From Bacteroidales bacterium (GTDB lineage Bacteria; Bacteroidota; Bacteroidia; Bacteroidales; JAADGE01), in assembly GCA_024762915.1 (NCBI GenBank), contig JANTGL010000208.1, positions 1-5,275 of the forward strand: a stretch of DNA of 5,275 nt, in the 5' to 3' direction. The notes under the pieces were generated by a model. It was not told the DNA's origin. It did not search any database and saw nothing but the letters and a program-made list of their open reading frames with translations. Within the stretch, counting starts at the first letter, position 1, and each line of letters begins with the position of its first letter. Shown piece after piece: positions 4,332-5,275 of this stretch. The translations under genes and the position numbers were made by a program.

Positions 4332-5275
4332 TTACCCTTTTATTAATTCAACACTTCTTTTAACAAAATTACTTAAAGATTCTCCTTTAAGCATATTATT
4401 AGCTAAAAGACCTAAATCAATTAATTGTTTTACAAGCTTTTGTTTGTTTCCGAATTTAGTTAAGATATCACGTTTTTTATCTTCAATTTCTTGAAGCTTT
4501 TTATTCAATTCTTCTTGTTTATCTTTTTCTTCTTGGGGAATTTCTTCTTCTTTTTTATCTTTTTGCAAGGTATTTAATGCCTCAATCTCGGTATTAACTT
4601 TAGTTTTATTTTCATTTAATAATTTCAAATCTTCAGCCTTCGTTTTAAGAAGTTTTTCATTTAATTTCAAAACTAACTTATGATTTGAGTTTACAATTAA
4701 ATTAAAACTATCGGGTAAAAGACCGTAATAAGATGCTTCTCCTCCGAATTTTGACATATCTTTCATACGTCTCATAAATTCATTTTGTGTAACAAGGGTA
4801 GGATTTGCCGTTTCTCTCATTGCTTCAAAACTGACTAAAAAAGTTGCATTATTCGGTAATTGACTTTGGAAAACCGTTGACAAATTTTCTTCATCTTCTT
4901 TTGTGAGTTTCGATTCAAAATTTTCATCTTTTTGGATTAATTTATCAATTACATCTGCATCAACACGCGTAAATCTGATTCCGCCTAATTTCGTTTCAAC
5001 TTGATTGATAAAATGAGCATCCAATTGTCCGTCCATTACCAACACATCATATCCTTTTTCTTTAGCTTCTTCAATAAAACTGTATTGCCCTTCAGGGTCT
5101 GTTGTATATAAATAAATTAAATTTTTATCTTTATCTGTTTGATTTGGTTCTGTCAGTTTTTTATATTCGTCAAAAGTAAAAAATTTACCTTCGGTGTTTT
5201 GTAATAAGAAAAAATTAACAGCTTTCTCATAGAATTTTTCATCGCTTAACATTCCGTATTCAATGAAAATTCTGA
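4332..5275 (-). CDS. htpG: Molecular chaperone HtpG (bacterial Hsp90), C-terminal part (start beyond right edge)
   Basis: The reading frame is open through the right edge. Codons upstream of the ATG at 5252 read R-I-F-I-E-Y-G, so that ATG is internal (IEYGMLSDEKFYEKA) and not the start. About 313 residues are visible, roughly half of a normal HtpG. They cover the end of the middle domain (NLIYLYTTDPEGQYSFIEEA, then GYDVLVMDGQLDAHFINQ) and the C-terminal dimerisation domain (EFMRRMKDM, then LLPDSFNLIVNSNHKLV, ending LLANNMLKGESLSNFVKRSV). The ATPase domain lies outside the window. HtpG is a cytosolic ATP-driven homodimeric chaperone. Between the NSNH strand and the final helices lies a highly charged Lys/Glu-rich stretch of about 65 residues (near 4449-4646), predicted as a helical hairpin and absent from E. 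coli HtpG. Proteins of Bacteroidota can carry such inserts. The gene ends in its own terminator, so it is transcriptionally separate from the SiaC gene. Confidence 0.97.
   Translation of the reverse strand, partial: RIFIEYGMLSDEKFYEKAVNFFLLQNTEGKFFTFDEYKKLTEPNQTDKDKNLIYLYTTDPEGQYSFIEEAKEKGYDVLVMDGQLDAHFINQVETKLGGIRFTRVDADVIDKLIQKDENFESKLTKEDEENLSTVFQSQLPNNATFLVSFEAMRETANPTLVTQNEFMRRMKDMSKFGGEASYYGLLPDSFNLIVNSNHKLVLKLNEKLLKTKAEDLKLLNENKTKVNTEIEALNTLQKDKKEEEIPQEEKDKQEELNKKLQEIEDKKRDILTKFGNKQKLVKQLIDLGLLANNMLKGESLSNFVKRSVELIKG

Noticed and set aside
5250..5252. ATG as the start of a 306-residue protein
   Set aside because: The frame stays open upstream to the window edge and encodes RIFIEYG, normal HtpG sequence leading into this Met. 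The true start is outside the window.
1..5275. Insertion sequence, phage, tRNA, rRNA or defence-island genes
   Set aside because: No transposase, integrase, flanking direct repeats or structural RNA signature could be seen on either strand. Composition is even across the window.

Overview
The window is AT-rich (roughly 30% G+C by eye). It looks like chromosomal DNA from a member of the Bacteroidota. The evidence is the absence of Shine-Dalgarno sequences before most starts, TAnnTTTG-type -7 promoter boxes, signal peptides ending in ...SQ or ...GQ, and the protein families present (exported TPR protein, MORN/YwqK-repeat protein, SiaB/SiaC pair, and an HtpG with a charged C-terminal insertion). 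The genus cannot be told from this sequence.

Layout, left to right. (1) 1-502, minus strand: the first 167 codons of an exported tetratricopeptide-repeat protein that runs off the left edge. (2) 503-682: a divergent promoter region with one candidate promoter on each strand. (3) 683-3804, plus strand: a tight three-gene run. It holds an exported two-domain beta-sandwich protein resembling PapD-type chaperones, an exported protein with 13 MORN-type repeats (GTG start overlapping the previous stop), and a cytosolic SiaB-family GHKL kinase in tandem-duplicated form. (4) 3797-4177, minus strand: a SiaC-family (DUF1987) phosphoprotein, convergent with the kinase gene and overlapping it by 8 bp. 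(5) 4178-4331: the promoter of the SiaC gene and a strong intrinsic terminator for the gene to its right. (6) 4332-5275, minus strand: the C-terminal half of the chaperone HtpG, whose start lies beyond the right edge.

The core of the window is a partner-switching signalling module. In the characterised Sia system of Pseudomonas, kinase SiaB phosphorylates SiaC, the PP2C phosphatase SiaA reverses this, and unphosphorylated SiaC activates an output protein. Here the kinase and its substrate are adjacent, and the kinase has a second, degenerate copy of its own fold in which the ATP-binding glycine loop is lost while the rest of the fold is kept. The kinase is co-directional and closely spaced with two exported proteins. 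The operon promoter and the SiaC promoter share about 17 bp around the -7 box, which suggests co-expression. The divergent TPR protein could be the sensor or phosphatase arm, but its diagnostic C-terminus is outside the window.

The double-headed SiaB and its possible link to an envelope or surface output are the most novel points. HtpG is ordinary housekeeping next door.
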